Source: Brevibacillus_H sp049846925
Lineage (GTDB): Bacteria > Bacillota > Bacilli > Brevibacillales > Brevibacillaceae
Assembly: GCF_049846925.1 (NCBI RefSeq)
Contig: NZ_JBNCMT010000003.1
Span: forward strand, 151,720-215,719
Reading direction: 5' to 3'
Length of the DNA stretch: 64,000 bases
A program made the translations under genes and the position numbers. Of this stretch, positions 41,358 through 50,123 are shown piece by piece (the first letter of the stretch is position 1; each line of letters begins with the position of its first letter). Below the pieces are notes generated by a model. That model was given only the letters and a program-made list of their open reading frames with translations. It was not told the origin of the DNA and searched no databases.

Positions 41358-41957
41358 ATGAAGTGGGTATGGGAGTGGTTTTGGGAGTCTTTAGGGAGAC
41401 GGTGGTTTCTCTGGATACTGCTCATCATCAACTTATTAGGAACAATCTATGGCTTCATATGGTACGAAGCACAATTGGCAGATACCTATCCTCCACTTCG
41501 TATTTTTGTGCCAGATAGTCCAACAGGCAGCGGTCTCTTTACACTTGTATTGTTCACCTACTTAATTGGCCGCCAGTATCCGTTACTAGAGGCACTAGCC
41601 GGAATTACGAATTTCAAGTACGGAGTATGGGCAGTAGCCGTTATTGTTTTTGGTTGGTTGATGGGTAATGAAGTGAACTGGGTTGACATGATGTTACTCG
41701 TTTCGCACGCAGGAATGGCGATTGAATCAGCTTTGTACGCAAAGTTCTATCGGCTGAGCTGGCTTCCTGTAGGCTTCGCAGCATTATGGACCTTGAATAA
41801 TGATTTTCTTGATTACGTGATGGATATTCATCCCTGGTTACCGGACGAACTGGTACCTTACACGGGAATCGTCGGTTTGTGCACCGTATTTTTGAGTATC
41901 GCATCAGTAGGTTTCATCTGGTATTTGAATGTTACCCTCTCAAGAAAAGAGGTCTAA
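41358..41957 (+). CDS. ypjA: DUF1405 membrane protein YpjA
   Basis: A 199-residue integral membrane protein with about six hydrophobic helices (first at residues 17-37, RWFLWILLIINLLGTIYGFIW). Order qcrC-ypjA-ypjB is that of B. subtilis; DUF1405 has no known function. RBS TAGGAGAGA. It ends 5 bp before a strong hairpin that carries the ypjB ribosome site. Confidence 0.88.
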   Translation: MKWVWEWFWESLGRRWFLWILLIINLLGTIYGFIWYEAQLADTYPPLRIFVPDSPTGSGLFTLVLFTYLIGRQYPLLEALAGITNFKYGVWAVAVIVFGWLMGNEVNWVDMMLLVSHAGMAIESALYAKFYRLSWLPVGFAALWTLNNDFLDYVMDIHPWLPDELVPYTGIVGLCTVFLSIASVGFIWYLNVTLSRKEV

Positions 41958-41962
41958 TCTTG

Positions 41963-42001
41963 TCCTCCTTTCCATAGTCTGTACTATGGGAAGGAGGTTT
42001 T
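41963..42001 (+). terminator. Strong hairpin with T-tract containing the ypjB ribosome site
   Basis: A 15-bp stem (41963-41977 with 41982-41996; one wobble) with CTGT loop, followed by TTTTT. The 3' arm GGGAAGGAGG is the only Shine-Dalgarno for the ypjB TTG start, so it acts as a terminator after ypjA and would also hide the ypjB ribosome site in read-through RNA. Confidence 0.85.
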
Positions 42002-42005
42002 TCTT

Positions 42006-42821
42006 TTGAAGAAAAACAGGATAATACTACTGTTCTTAGTTGTGACCGGACTGCTCTTGGCTCTGCCGATCAGTAAACTCTTTCCGATCTTTGATGTACC
42101 ACCCAATCAAGAGCACTTACGGACACTGGATAACATAGCCGAAGAAATGTTGGAGGCAACCAAAAAAGGGGATATGGAAAAGGCAAAGCACCATATCGAT
42201 CAACTGGCAGACCTTTTCCCGAATCAGACGCTTCCCATTTCGATCCGGATTGAAAGTTTAAATGCAGTAACCCAGTCGATCCTATCAGCCAAACAGGTAT
42301 TTGCTACTTCCAAAGAAGAGGAAAATATCTATCTTTGGCATGCGACACGAGTGAGAATTGCCATCGATGCTCTGAGTCATGATCATCAACCGATGTGGAA
42401 GCAATATTACTCATCGTTTAGCAATCAGATGCAACAGTTATTGCAGGTTTCCGTAACACGGGATGCAGCCGCATTACGCTCCCAGCTCGAAGAAAACTAT
42501 CAGCTCTACCTTGTCATTCGCCCTGCCATGAGCATTCATTTGCAAGAGCAGCAAATGTCCAAAATTGCGGCACATTATGAACATCTGCTGAAAGAAACAA
42601 AGAATGAATCTTTGGATTGGCAAATCATCCGTGAAACATTAAGAGAATTGCATGGAGATATTCAGGAGTCGTTTGCAGGGGAAGACAAAAGCACCATTGG
42701 CACATTGATGGCTCCAGGTTCCCCCTTTATGTTGATCATAACCATTGCCTTGGCTGTCACGTTAACTCTGAGTTACGTGGCGTGGAAAAAGTACGTGGCA
42801 GAGCAGGGGAATGCAGCATAA
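42006..42821 (+). CDS. ypjB: Sporulation protein YpjB-like
   Basis: A 271-residue protein with an N-terminal signal/anchor (RIILLFLVVTGLLLALPI, residues 5-22), a largely helical extracytoplasmic domain, and a C-terminal transmembrane helix (about 243-262, PFMLIITIALAVTLTLSYVA) with a short basic tail. Topology, length and position match YpjB, annotated as a sporulation protein in Bacillales. The start is TTG; its ribosome site lies inside the preceding hairpin. Confidence 0.82.
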   Translation: MKKNRIILLFLVVTGLLLALPISKLFPIFDVPPNQEHLRTLDNIAEEMLEATKKGDMEKAKHHIDQLADLFPNQTLPISIRIESLNAVTQSILSAKQVFATSKEEENIYLWHATRVRIAIDALSHDHQPMWKQYYSSFSNQMQQLLQVSVTRDAAALRSQLEENYQLYLVIRPAMSIHLQEQQMSKIAAHYEHLLKETKNESLDWQIIRETLRELHGDIQESFAGEDKSTIGTLMAPGSPFMLIITIALAVTLTLSYVAWKKYVAEQGNAA

Positions 42822-42834
42822 ACGAGGATTAAAA

Positions 42835-42872
42835 AAAGCAACCATCCAGGACAGCGGAACGGTTGCTTTTGC
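42835..42872. terminator. Bidirectional terminator between ypjB and the YitT-family gene
   Basis: AAAAGCAACC / GGTTGCTTTT perfect 10-bp stem with A-tract on one side and T on the other; serves both convergent genes. Confidence 0.88.
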
Positions 42873-42904
42873 TGTTTAATCAAGAATGTAGCAGATGTGA
42901 GAAA

Positions 42905-43765
42905 TTAATCATGCAGCGGTTTTTTATTTTCATCCAGTGTAAATCCTTCTCCAAGCACTTCGTGAACGTCATTAACGACGACAAATGCATGAGGATCAAC
43001 CTCCTGAACAATTTGCTTATAGCGCATGACCTCGTTACGTCCAACCACACAATACAGGACTTGTTTTTCGACTCCGGAATAAGCCCCTTTGCCAGTCAGA
43101 AGAGTAACCCCTCTACCCAATTTGAGCAATTCATCAGCAACATCCTGCGCATGTTCAGAAATTATCGTTAATGCTTTGGCAGCATACGCACCGTCCTGGA
43201 AGAAGTCGATGACACGTGCAGCGATGAAGACCGCAACCAGTGTATACATGGCACTCTCTACGCTTAGATAAACAAGAGAGGCCCCAATAACAACCAAATC
43301 ACCCATAAACAAGGTTCTGCCGATGCTGATGCCGTACTTCATTTGGAAAAGTCGGGCAATAATATCGACTCCACCGGTTGTTCCACCATATCGAAAGATG
43401 ATTCCAAGACCAGCTCCAACAGTAACCCCGGCAAATAAGGTTGCCAACAGACGATCCGTCATGACAGATGGATTGAGGATAGAATCAAAAAGGGAAAGAG
43501 ATAGAGATAAGGAGACCGTACCGATTATTGTATAGGCAAATGCCGTTCTGCTTAATACTTTCCACCCAATAACAAAAAGAGGGACATTCAATATGAAATA
43601 AATGAGACCTTGGTCAAATTGTGGAGCCAATATTTTAATAATGATACTTATCCCTGTTACTCCGCCTTCAGCCAAGCTGTTGGGGATATTGAATTGCGTG
43701 ATTCCAAAACCCATGATAATGGTACCGATGAGAATTGCAATGATGCTCTTAAGCCTGATCTGCAC
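42905..43765 (-). CDS. ypjC: YitT-family membrane protein (DUF161/DUF2179), YpjC-like
   Basis: A 286-residue protein: five or six transmembrane helices in the first ~190 residues (IIAILIGTIIMGFGITQFN, LIYFILNVPLFVIGWKVL, LLATLFAGVTVGAGLGIIFRYGGTTGG), then a soluble DUF2179 domain (about 200-275, ALTIISEHAQDVADELLKLGRGVTLLTGKGAYSG). The YitT family is widespread in Firmicutes with unclear function. The start is GTG with GGAGAGGGG upstream. Only gene on the minus strand besides 2648-3139; its position between ypjB and ypjD matches ypjC. Confidence 0.87.
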   Translation of the reverse strand: MQIRLKSIIAILIGTIIMGFGITQFNIPNSLAEGGVTGISIIIKILAPQFDQGLIYFILNVPLFVIGWKVLSRTAFAYTIIGTVSLSLSLSLFDSILNPSVMTDRLLATLFAGVTVGAGLGIIFRYGGTTGGVDIIARLFQMKYGISIGRTLFMGDLVVIGASLVYLSVESAMYTLVAVFIAARVIDFFQDGAYAAKALTIISEHAQDVADELLKLGRGVTLLTGKGAYSGVEKQVLYCVVGRNEVMRYKQIVQEVDPHAFVVVNDVHEVLGEGFTLDENKKPLHD

Positions 43766-43920
43766 GAGTTCCCCTCTCCTTTTTTATGCATAGTATGTAT
43801 GTCTGTATCAACTCCAAATGCCATTATAATCCACGTTTTTCGGCTTGTCCAATCTGTGATACACTATCACAAGAGAATGATTTGGCAAATGGTACCGATT
43901 GCGTTACGATTAAAGTTAGA

Positions 43921-43964
43921 GAATCAATAGTTGGAGACTCAATAGTTAGGCAATCATTGGTAGG
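43921..43964 (+). repeat. Three short degenerate tandem repeats before the MazG-like gene
   Basis: GAATCAATAGTTGG, GACTCAATAGTTAGG and GCAATCATTGGTAGG follow one another at a period of about 15 bases. The last copy merges into the AGGAGG ribosome site. Confidence 0.5.
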
Positions 43965-43972
43965 AGGCAACC

Positions 43973-44305
43973 ATGGACCAAGGAAAATCACTGAGTGAAA
44001 TCCAAAAAGAAGTGGATCAATACATATCACAGTTCAAGGAAGGCTACTTCTCACCACTTGCCATGATGGCACGAATGACAGAAGAAGTGGGCGAATTGGC
44101 AAGAGAAATTAATCACTACTACGGTGAAAAACCGAAAAAGAACGATGAAGAAGCCAAAACAATCGATGAAGAGCTCGGCGATGTGTTTTTCATCGTACTC
44201 TGTTTTGCCAACTCACTGAATATTGACTTGCAGGAAGCATTTGATCGTATTATGCACAAGTTTAATACAAGAGATAAAGATAGATGGACAAGGATCGAGG
44301 AGTAG
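43973..44305 (+). CDS. ypjD: MazG-like nucleotide pyrophosphohydrolase YpjD
   Basis: A 110-residue all-alpha NTP-PPase of the MazG/YpjD type, expected to hydrolyse (d)NTPs to NMP and pyrophosphate. The Mg-binding motif is visible as EEVGELARE (about residues 37-45) and EELGDVFFIV (about 66-75), i.e. ExxE then ExxD. RBS TAGGAGG. It is 6 bp upstream of dapB in conserved order. Confidence 0.9.
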   Translation: MDQGKSLSEIQKEVDQYISQFKEGYFSPLAMMARMTEEVGELAREINHYYGEKPKKNDEEAKTIDEELGDVFFIVLCFANSLNIDLQEAFDRIMHKFNTRDKDRWTRIEE

Positions 44306-44311
44306 ATAGCC

Positions 44312-45118
44312 ATGGGACAATCAAAAATTAAAGTTGCCATCGCGGGTGCAAGAGGGCGCATGGGGCAAGAAGCAGTAAAAATGGTGCTGCAAGAGGAAGC
44401 TTTTGAACTGGTGGCAGCCATCGATTCCAAACATGACGGACTAGATCTGGGACCATTTGTTGTCGGTAAAGAGATTGGCGTACTCATGCATACGTCGATG
44501 AAAGAAGTTTTCGAAACGTATCAACCAGATGTATTGGTTGATTTCACGACGCCTCATAGCATCTGGGAGCATATGTCAATGGCACTTGCCTATGGAGTGC
44601 GTCCAGTAGTGGGAACGACGGGATTAACTCCTGAACAGATGGAAGATTTGACTGCAAGATACAAAGAAGCAGATCTCGGAGCGATCATTGCTCCGAATTT
44701 TGCGATCGGTGCTATCCTTTGTATGAAATTTGCCAGTATGGCAGCCAAGTATATGCCACATGTAGAAATTATTGAGCTGCACCACGATAAAAAATTGGAT
44801 GCACCAAGTGGAACAGCATTGAAGACAGCAGAACTGATTGCGCAAACAAGGGCGGAAGTACAACAGGGTCATCCAGAGGAAGAAGAGAGTCTGGAGGGTG
44901 CAAGAGGAGCGCTCTACCAAGGGTTCCGCATTCACAGTGTGCGTTTGCCAGGGATGGTTGCCCATCAGGAGGTCCTCTTTGGTGCAACAGGCCAAACGCT
45001 TTCGATCCGTCACGATTCCATAAACCGAGAGTCGTTCATGCCAGGAGTAAACCTGTCCATCAAAGCAGTTATGAATCTTGATCACCTGGTATACGGCTTG
45101 GAACATCTTTTGGACTAA
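44312..45118 (+). CDS. dapB: 4-hydroxy-tetrahydrodipicolinate reductase
   Basis: It reduces HTPA to tetrahydrodipicolinate for lysine and for spore dipicolinate. The 268-residue protein has the nucleotide loop VAIAGARGRMGQE (residues 8-20), TTGLTPEQ near 101 and the substrate motif ELHHDKKLDAPSGTALK near 154-170 with catalytic His and Lys. RBS CGAGGAG. It begins the dapB-mgsA-bshB1-bshA run. Confidence 0.97.
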   Translation: MGQSKIKVAIAGARGRMGQEAVKMVLQEEAFELVAAIDSKHDGLDLGPFVVGKEIGVLMHTSMKEVFETYQPDVLVDFTTPHSIWEHMSMALAYGVRPVVGTTGLTPEQMEDLTARYKEADLGAIIAPNFAIGAILCMKFASMAAKYMPHVEIIELHHDKKLDAPSGTALKTAELIAQTRAEVQQGHPEEEESLEGARGALYQGFRIHSVRLPGMVAHQEVLFGATGQTLSIRHDSINRESFMPGVNLSIKAVMNLDHLVYGLEHLLD

Positions 45119-45165
45119 GGCAACGTTTGTAGCAATAAAGGGTCGAGATTGGGGAGAAATGAAAA

Positions 45166-45570
45166 ATGAAAATTGCTTTGATTGCTCATGATCGCAAAAA
45201 AGAAGAGATGATCCAATTGGCCGTGGCCTATGAGAAAATACTGGCTTCACACGAACTATACGCTACCGGTACGACAGGTACCCGAATTATGGAAAACACG
45301 CAACTGCAAATCACCTGTTTTCTGTCGGGACCACTTGGAGGCGATCAACAGATCGGTGCGATGGTTGCGCAGAATGCGATGGATTTAATTATCTTTTTGC
45401 GTGATCCTCTCGCTTCGCAGCCTCACGAACCCGATATTATCGCTTTGCTTCGCTTGTGTGATGTTCACCGTATTCCTTTTGCTACGAATATGGGGACAGC
45501 AGAAGTTTTGTTGAAATCATTGGCACAAGGAGATTTGGACTGGCGAGAAGTAGTCAGTGAAGAGTCATAA
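45166..45570 (+). CDS. mgsA: Methylglyoxal synthase
   Basis: It converts dihydroxyacetone phosphate to methylglyoxal, a bypass of glycolysis under phosphate limitation. The 134-residue MGS-fold protein has ALIAHDRKK at residues 4-12, TGTTGTRI near 36-43, the catalytic Asp in SGPLGGDQQIG near 56-66 and FLRDPL near 81-86. RBS GGGGAGA. Bacillithiol genes that follow detoxify methylglyoxal-type electrophiles, so the neighbourhood is functionally coherent. Confidence 0.97.
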   Translation: MKIALIAHDRKKEEMIQLAVAYEKILASHELYATGTTGTRIMENTQLQITCFLSGPLGGDQQIGAMVAQNAMDLIIFLRDPLASQPHEPDIIALLRLCDVHRIPFATNMGTAEVLLKSLAQGDLDWREVVSEES

Positions 45571-45597
45571 GAAGTTGTATGTAAGGAGTCCTGATCA

Positions 45598-46296
45598 ATG
45601 GATGGTTTAGATATACTGGCAATTGGCGCACACCCCGATGATGTAGAAATCGGTGCAGCCGGAACATTGTTAAAAGCAGCAAAAAACGGTCAGCGGGTAG
45701 CCATTCTTGATTTGACCTATGCAGAGTTATCGTCGAATGGAACGGTAGAACGAAGGCAGCAGGAAGCAGCAGAAGCAACCAAGCTTTTGGGTCTTGCAGC
45801 AAGGTATCAGTTTGCTTTGCCAGACCGAGGGCTAGAGTCAGTAAGGGACGAAGCAATTGCCAAGATTGTGGACCTGATCCGAACAACTCGTCCAACTATT
45901 GTTTTGGCCCCTTATTGGCAAGACAGACACCCGGATCATGAGAGTGTCAGCCGCATTGTGAAAGAAGCAATTTTTAACGCTGGAATCCATAAGTATCAAG
46001 GTGAACAGGAATTGCCAGCATATCGTCCTGCCGCCTTCTATTATTACTTTATCAATTCGACAGCAGCACCAGGCTTTTTTGTAGATATCAGTGACATATA
46101 CATAGAAAAAAAGAACATTCTCTCCTGTTATCGCAGTCAGTTTGAGCGAGAAGAAGGGAGTGTCAGTACCCCACTCAACAACGGGTACATTGAATTGGTG
46201 GAATACAGAGAGCGTTTGTTTGGACAGCAAGCTGGAACTATGTATGCAGAAGGGTTTGTAAGTTCAACTCCACTCCGATTGGATTTCCTGCCATAG
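45598..46296 (+). CDS. bshB1: Bacillithiol biosynthesis deacetylase BshB1
   Basis: It deacetylates GlcNAc-malate to GlcN-malate in bacillithiol synthesis. The 232-residue LmbE-like protein has the zinc motif AIGAHPDDVEIG (residues 8-19) with the second ligand His in DRHPDHESVSR near 111-121. RBS AAGGAG. Immediately upstream of bshA, as in Bacillus (ypjG-ypjH). Confidence 0.96.
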   Translation: MDGLDILAIGAHPDDVEIGAAGTLLKAAKNGQRVAILDLTYAELSSNGTVERRQQEAAEATKLLGLAARYQFALPDRGLESVRDEAIAKIVDLIRTTRPTIVLAPYWQDRHPDHESVSRIVKEAIFNAGIHKYQGEQELPAYRPAAFYYYFINSTAAPGFFVDISDIYIEKKNILSCYRSQFEREEGSVSTPLNNGYIELVEYRERLFGQQAGTMYAEGFVSSTPLRLDFLP

Positions 46297-46326
46297 GAAG
46301 AAAGAGTGTAAGGGAGTGCTTGTACG

Positions 46327-47484
46327 ATGAATATTGGAATTACGTGTTATCCTGCATTAGGCGGTTCCGGGGTTGTGGCAACAGAGCTTGGCAAGTTGCT
46401 TGCTGAACGGGGACATAACGTCCACTTTATTACATCAGGAATGCCATTTCGACTGGGACAGTTTCACCCGAATATTTTTTACCATGAGGTAGAGGTCAAT
46501 CAGTACGATGTGTTCAAATACCCTCCTTATGACCTGACGCTTGCAAACCGGATGGCTCAGGTGGCGATCAATGAAAAACTGGATGTGCTCCATGTTCACT
46601 ATGCGGTTCCACATGCGTTGTGTGCGTATTTGGCGAAACAAATGGTCGGTGATCAGTTGAAGATTGTCACTACGTTGCACGGTACTGACATTACCGTTTT
46701 GGGATATGATCCGAGTTTGCGGGACATGATTCGGTTCGGCATTGAACAAAGTGACATGGTGACAGCCGTTTCTCAGGATTTGATTCGGGAAACTAATGAA
46801 TTGCTTCAGGTGAACAAAGATATCGAGCTTGTTTACAATTTCGTCGACAAGCGCAGGTATTACCGCAGAGAGGTAGCACAATTGAAGAAGAAGTTTGCTC
46901 CGAACGGAGAAAAGATACTGATGCATATTTCCAACTTCCGTCCGGTCAAGCGTGTGACGGATGTAATGGAGGTTTTCCGTAAGGTTCGTGAGCAGTTGCC
47001 AGTCAAATTGCTGTTTATCGGTGAAGGTCCTGAACTTTCAACGATTCGTAAAATGGTATGTGACTCGGGTCTTGGTGAAGATGTGGTTTTCCTTGGTAAA
47101 CAGGAAGACGTAGCAGAAGTCATTTCACTTGCAGACGTGATGTTGCTTCCTTCTGAGAAAGAAAGCTTTGGTTTGGTTGCCCTTGAAGCAATGGCCTGTG
47201 GTGTTCCTGTGGTTGCAACATGGACAGGAGGAATCCCTGAGGTTGTTGTAGATGGTCAATCGGGATACCTCTGTGAGATTGGTGACGTAGAAAAAATGGT
47301 GGAGTGTACCGTAGCGTTGTTAACCAACGAAGCGACGTACCGGGATTTCTCCCGAGTTTCAGTGGAGCGCTCCTGCCATACATTCTGCCACGATAAAATT
47401 GCTTCCCATTATGAGTATTTGTATCAGAGATTGCTTGGTTTGAATGAGGATTCCAACTGCAAACATGAATCGATGAACGTATAA
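46327..47484 (+). CDS. bshA: Bacillithiol biosynthesis glycosyltransferase BshA
   Basis: It joins UDP-GlcNAc and L-malate, the first bacillithiol step. A 385-residue GT4-family GT-B protein: N-terminal GITCYPALGGSGVVATELG (residues 4-22), VHYAVPHALCAYLA near 95, LHGTDITVLG near 118, and the C-terminal donor site with LLPSEKESFGLVALEAMACGVPVV near 274-297. RBS AGGGAG. Codirectional with bshB1. Confidence 0.97.
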   Translation: MNIGITCYPALGGSGVVATELGKLLAERGHNVHFITSGMPFRLGQFHPNIFYHEVEVNQYDVFKYPPYDLTLANRMAQVAINEKLDVLHVHYAVPHALCAYLAKQMVGDQLKIVTTLHGTDITVLGYDPSLRDMIRFGIEQSDMVTAVSQDLIRETNELLQVNKDIELVYNFVDKRRYYRREVAQLKKKFAPNGEKILMHISNFRPVKRVTDVMEVFRKVREQLPVKLLFIGEGPELSTIRKMVCDSGLGEDVVFLGKQEDVAEVISLADVMLLPSEKESFGLVALEAMACGVPVVATWTGGIPEVVVDGQSGYLCEIGDVEKMVECTVALLTNEATYRDFSRVSVERSCHTFCHDKIASHYEYLYQRLLGLNEDSNCKHESMNV

Positions 47485-47640
47485 AGGAAATTCAATAAAC
47501 CCATGAAACAAGCTATTTTAGCTTGGCTGTTTGCAATAATTTTGAGAGAAATACCAAAAAGCCGATGAGTGTCCTCATGGAACGAGTCCCTCCTAACTGT
47601 TTGTTCAGATCGAGTCAGTGGGAGTAGAGGAGGAAATACA

Positions 47641-48891
47641 TTGCTAAAGCAGCATGGAATATCCATTCTTGAGCGATTGGAAGCCAACGGATTTGAAGCG
47701 TACTTCGTTGGAGGTTGTGTCCGCGACTGGTTACTGAATCGACCTGTTCATGATATAGATATATGTACAAATGCCCATCCAAGCGACGTCGGAAGCATTT
47801 TTCCCGAGCACATTCCTACCGGGTTGAAGCACGGAACCGTTTCGGTCAAACAGGGTGGATTCATTTACGAAGTAACTACTTTTCGGACAGAAAGCGGTTA
47901 TTCCGATCACCGTAGGCCCGATGAAGTCAATTTCGTTTCCGATTTGAGAGAAGACTTAGCCAGACGTGATTTTACGATGAATGCGATGGCAATGGACCGT
48001 TTTGACAAGCTTATCGATCCTTTTTACGGTCAGATTGATTTGGAAAACAAGACGATTCGTGCTGTCGGAGACCCGCTTGTACGATTTCAGGAGGATGCCT
48101 TACGCCTGTTACGTGCTGCTCGATTTGCCTCACAGCTAGGCTTTTCCATCGAACCGCATACACGGGAAGCCATGAGCCAGAAAGCGGCCAATTTGCAGCA
48201 TGTTGCTGTAGAAAGAATTCGTGAAGAGCTTAATAAATTAGTGGACAGTGAACAACCAGCAAATGGCTGTCAGTTGATCGTAGAAACAGATTTGCTCCAT
48301 GCTTTCCCGGATTTGGCTGATGTGTTTACTGCTTCCTTGCAAGAGAATTGGCGCTTGACCCATTTAGGTTCGATCCCGCAGAAATGGTCGTTCTTGCTTT
48401 TCACGCTGGGAGCAGATGACCAAAGAGTAAATCATCTTGGCACCATGCTGCGTATGTCTAATAAGGAGCGGGAAACCGTTGACCGATTCGTGCGAATGTT
48501 GCGGATGATTGACCCAGCTTGGGATCAGCCGAAAGAGGTCAGGTGGGAACCGCTTTTGCTCGAATTTGGTTGGGATTTATGTATACAATTGGATAATATT
48601 CTCCAAGCTTATTGGTGGAACAAGCGAGATCGCAAGTCATCTCATTCACTGATCGAAGCGAACAATCGTCTCCCCATCCATTCCCTAAACCAGTTGGCTG
48701 TCAACGGACTTGATTTGCAAGCCGCAATAGATCGCAAGGCTGGTGATTGGATTGGGCGGACGCTTCGCTATTTGTTCGAGCAAGTGGCGCTGCATGGACT
48801 TCCGAATAATCGAGAAGATTTGCTTCGGGTAGCAAGAAAAGAGGTAAGTAAAAATGAACATCAAGCAAGCGATTCTGAAGGCCTTTCATGA
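47641..48891 (+). CDS. cca: CCA-adding tRNA nucleotidyltransferase
   Basis: It adds or repairs the 3' CCA of tRNAs. A 416-residue class II nucleotidyltransferase with FVGGCVRDWLLNRPVHDIDICT near residues 22-43 (catalytic DxD), DLARRDFTMNAMAMD near 106-120 and RFQEDALRLLRAARFASQLG near 146-165. The start is TTG with GAGGAGG nine bases upstream; the longer frame from 47569 has no site. The 3' end overlaps birA by 38 bases, as coding sequence for a polar tail. The 156-bp gap before it has only small weak hairpins (47510-47524). Confidence 0.95.
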   Translation: MLKQHGISILERLEANGFEAYFVGGCVRDWLLNRPVHDIDICTNAHPSDVGSIFPEHIPTGLKHGTVSVKQGGFIYEVTTFRTESGYSDHRRPDEVNFVSDLREDLARRDFTMNAMAMDRFDKLIDPFYGQIDLENKTIRAVGDPLVRFQEDALRLLRAARFASQLGFSIEPHTREAMSQKAANLQHVAVERIREELNKLVDSEQPANGCQLIVETDLLHAFPDLADVFTASLQENWRLTHLGSIPQKWSFLLFTLGADDQRVNHLGTMLRMSNKERETVDRFVRMLRMIDPAWDQPKEVRWEPLLLEFGWDLCIQLDNILQAYWWNKRDRKSSHSLIEANNRLPIHSLNQLAVNGLDLQAAIDRKAGDWIGRTLRYLFEQVALHGLPNNREDLLRVARKEVSKNEHQASDSEGLS

Positions 48892-49837
48892 CAGACCCAA
48901 TCAATTTATTTCTGGAGAAGAGCTGAGCCATACCTGTTCCTGTACAAGAACAGCCATTTGGAAGCATATTGAAGAATTGCGTCAGGAAGGGTACGACATC
49001 GAGGCTGTCCGCAAGTCAGGGTATCGGCTCGTTATGGCACCTGATCGAATTTCTTCCGAGGAAATTCAGGTTGGATTAGAAACAAAGCGTATCGGTCACC
49101 AGGTTATTACCTATGAGACGGTCGTGTCTACTCAAATTCTTGCCCATGAAGCGGCCAATAACGGTGTACCAGAAGGCACGCTGATTCTTGCTGAAAAGCA
49201 GACAGGTGGCAAAGGTCGATTGGGACGTCCGTGGCATTCGCCAAAAGGAACAGGAATCTGGATGAGTCTGATATTGCGACCGGAGATTCCTTTGCCCAAA
49301 GCTTCACAAATGACGCTGTTAACAGCGGTTGCCATGGCAAGAACGATTCAAAAGCATGTAGGTGTCGAGGCACAAATCAAGTGGCCGAACGATATTTTTA
49401 TTGACGGAAAAAAAGTATGTGGAATATTGACCGAATTGAATGCAGAGTCGGATCGGATCAATTATCTTGTCATTGGGATCGGTACAAACGTGAACCTCGT
49501 CGAGAGCGATTTCCCGCCTGAGTTGCAACAAATCGGTACCTCCTTGCAAATTGCTGCAGGCAAGCCTGTCCGCAGAGCAAGCTTCATCCAGGATTTTTGT
49601 CGTCAATTCGAGGAATTATATGATTTGTATCTGCAAGTCGGTTTTTCACCAATCAAAACCGCTTGGGAAGCTTCGGCGTATTCCATCGGCAAGCAAGTTC
49701 ATGTTCGGACATTGCAAACGGCCATTTACGGGACTGCGATCGGACTCGATTCGGAAGGTGTCCTGATGGTTGAAGACGAGATGGGAAAAATTCACAAAGT
49801 TTACTCAGCCGACGTGGAATATGGTGCAAAAACGTAA
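48854..49837 (+). CDS. birA: Biotin-[acetyl-CoA-carboxylase] ligase / biotin operon repressor
   Basis: It activates biotin and attaches it to carboxylase; as bio-AMP dimer it represses biotin genes. The 327-residue protein has an N-terminal winged helix (residues 1-60, SGEELSHTCSCTRTAIWKHIEELRQEG), so it is the bifunctional type. The catalytic domain shows ETVVSTQ near 85, GGKGRLGRPWHSPKGTGIWMS near 117-137 and KWPNDIFIDGKKVCGILTE near 176-194. It starts within cca. Confidence 0.97.
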   Translation: MNIKQAILKAFHDRPNQFISGEELSHTCSCTRTAIWKHIEELRQEGYDIEAVRKSGYRLVMAPDRISSEEIQVGLETKRIGHQVITYETVVSTQILAHEAANNGVPEGTLILAEKQTGGKGRLGRPWHSPKGTGIWMSLILRPEIPLPKASQMTLLTAVAMARTIQKHVGVEAQIKWPNDIFIDGKKVCGILTELNAESDRINYLVIGIGTNVNLVESDFPPELQQIGTSLQIAAGKPVRRASFIQDFCRQFEELYDLYLQVGFSPIKTAWEASAYSIGKQVHVRTLQTAIYGTAIGLDSEGVLMVEDEMGKIHKVYSADVEYGAKT

Positions 49838-49843
49838 AAGCTT

Positions 49844-49852
49844 TGCTATACT
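49844..49852 (+). promoter_or_regulatory. Extended -10 promoter of the panBCD leader
   Basis: TGCTATACT is a near-consensus extended -10, just after birA and about 270 bp before panB; -35 not clear. Confidence 0.45.
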
Positions 49853-49899
49853 TACCCTTAAGAGGCTGTATCGCATCTGATGTGAATGGCACTCTAACA

Positions 49900-50045
49900 A
49901 AACGGCCATGACCGTTTTGAAGTACAGTTGAACATTACATTTCTGCTCTGAGCCTATAAGGACCGAGACAGAAGGAAATCCAACATGTTTCTCCATTTTT
50001 TCGCATGGACGACCTTCTTTCCTATTGGGTGAGAAGGTTTTTTTA
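49900..50045 (+). promoter_or_regulatory. Structured leader with terminator upstream of panB
   Basis: The 286-bp birA-panB gap contains a perfect hairpin AAAACGG / CCGTTTT (49900-49919). It ends in an intrinsic terminator ACCTTCT / AGAAGGT (50012-50018 with 50032-50038) plus seven T. An upstream AGAAGG (49970-49975) could pair with the same CCTTCT, giving an alternative antiterminator, with a CATG/CATG hairpin in between (49984-49987, 50004-50007). This is the layout of a transcriptional attenuator or riboswitch controlling panBCD. A 'pan' RNA motif is known upstream of panB in Firmicutes; identity is not established here. Confidence 0.5.
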
Positions 50046-50123
50046 GTTGTGAAAAACATTTTTGAACATTTGGATGGAATTCTCAAGGAAAAGGCGAGGT
50101 AGCGAGAAAAGGTGGGGGAAGCC

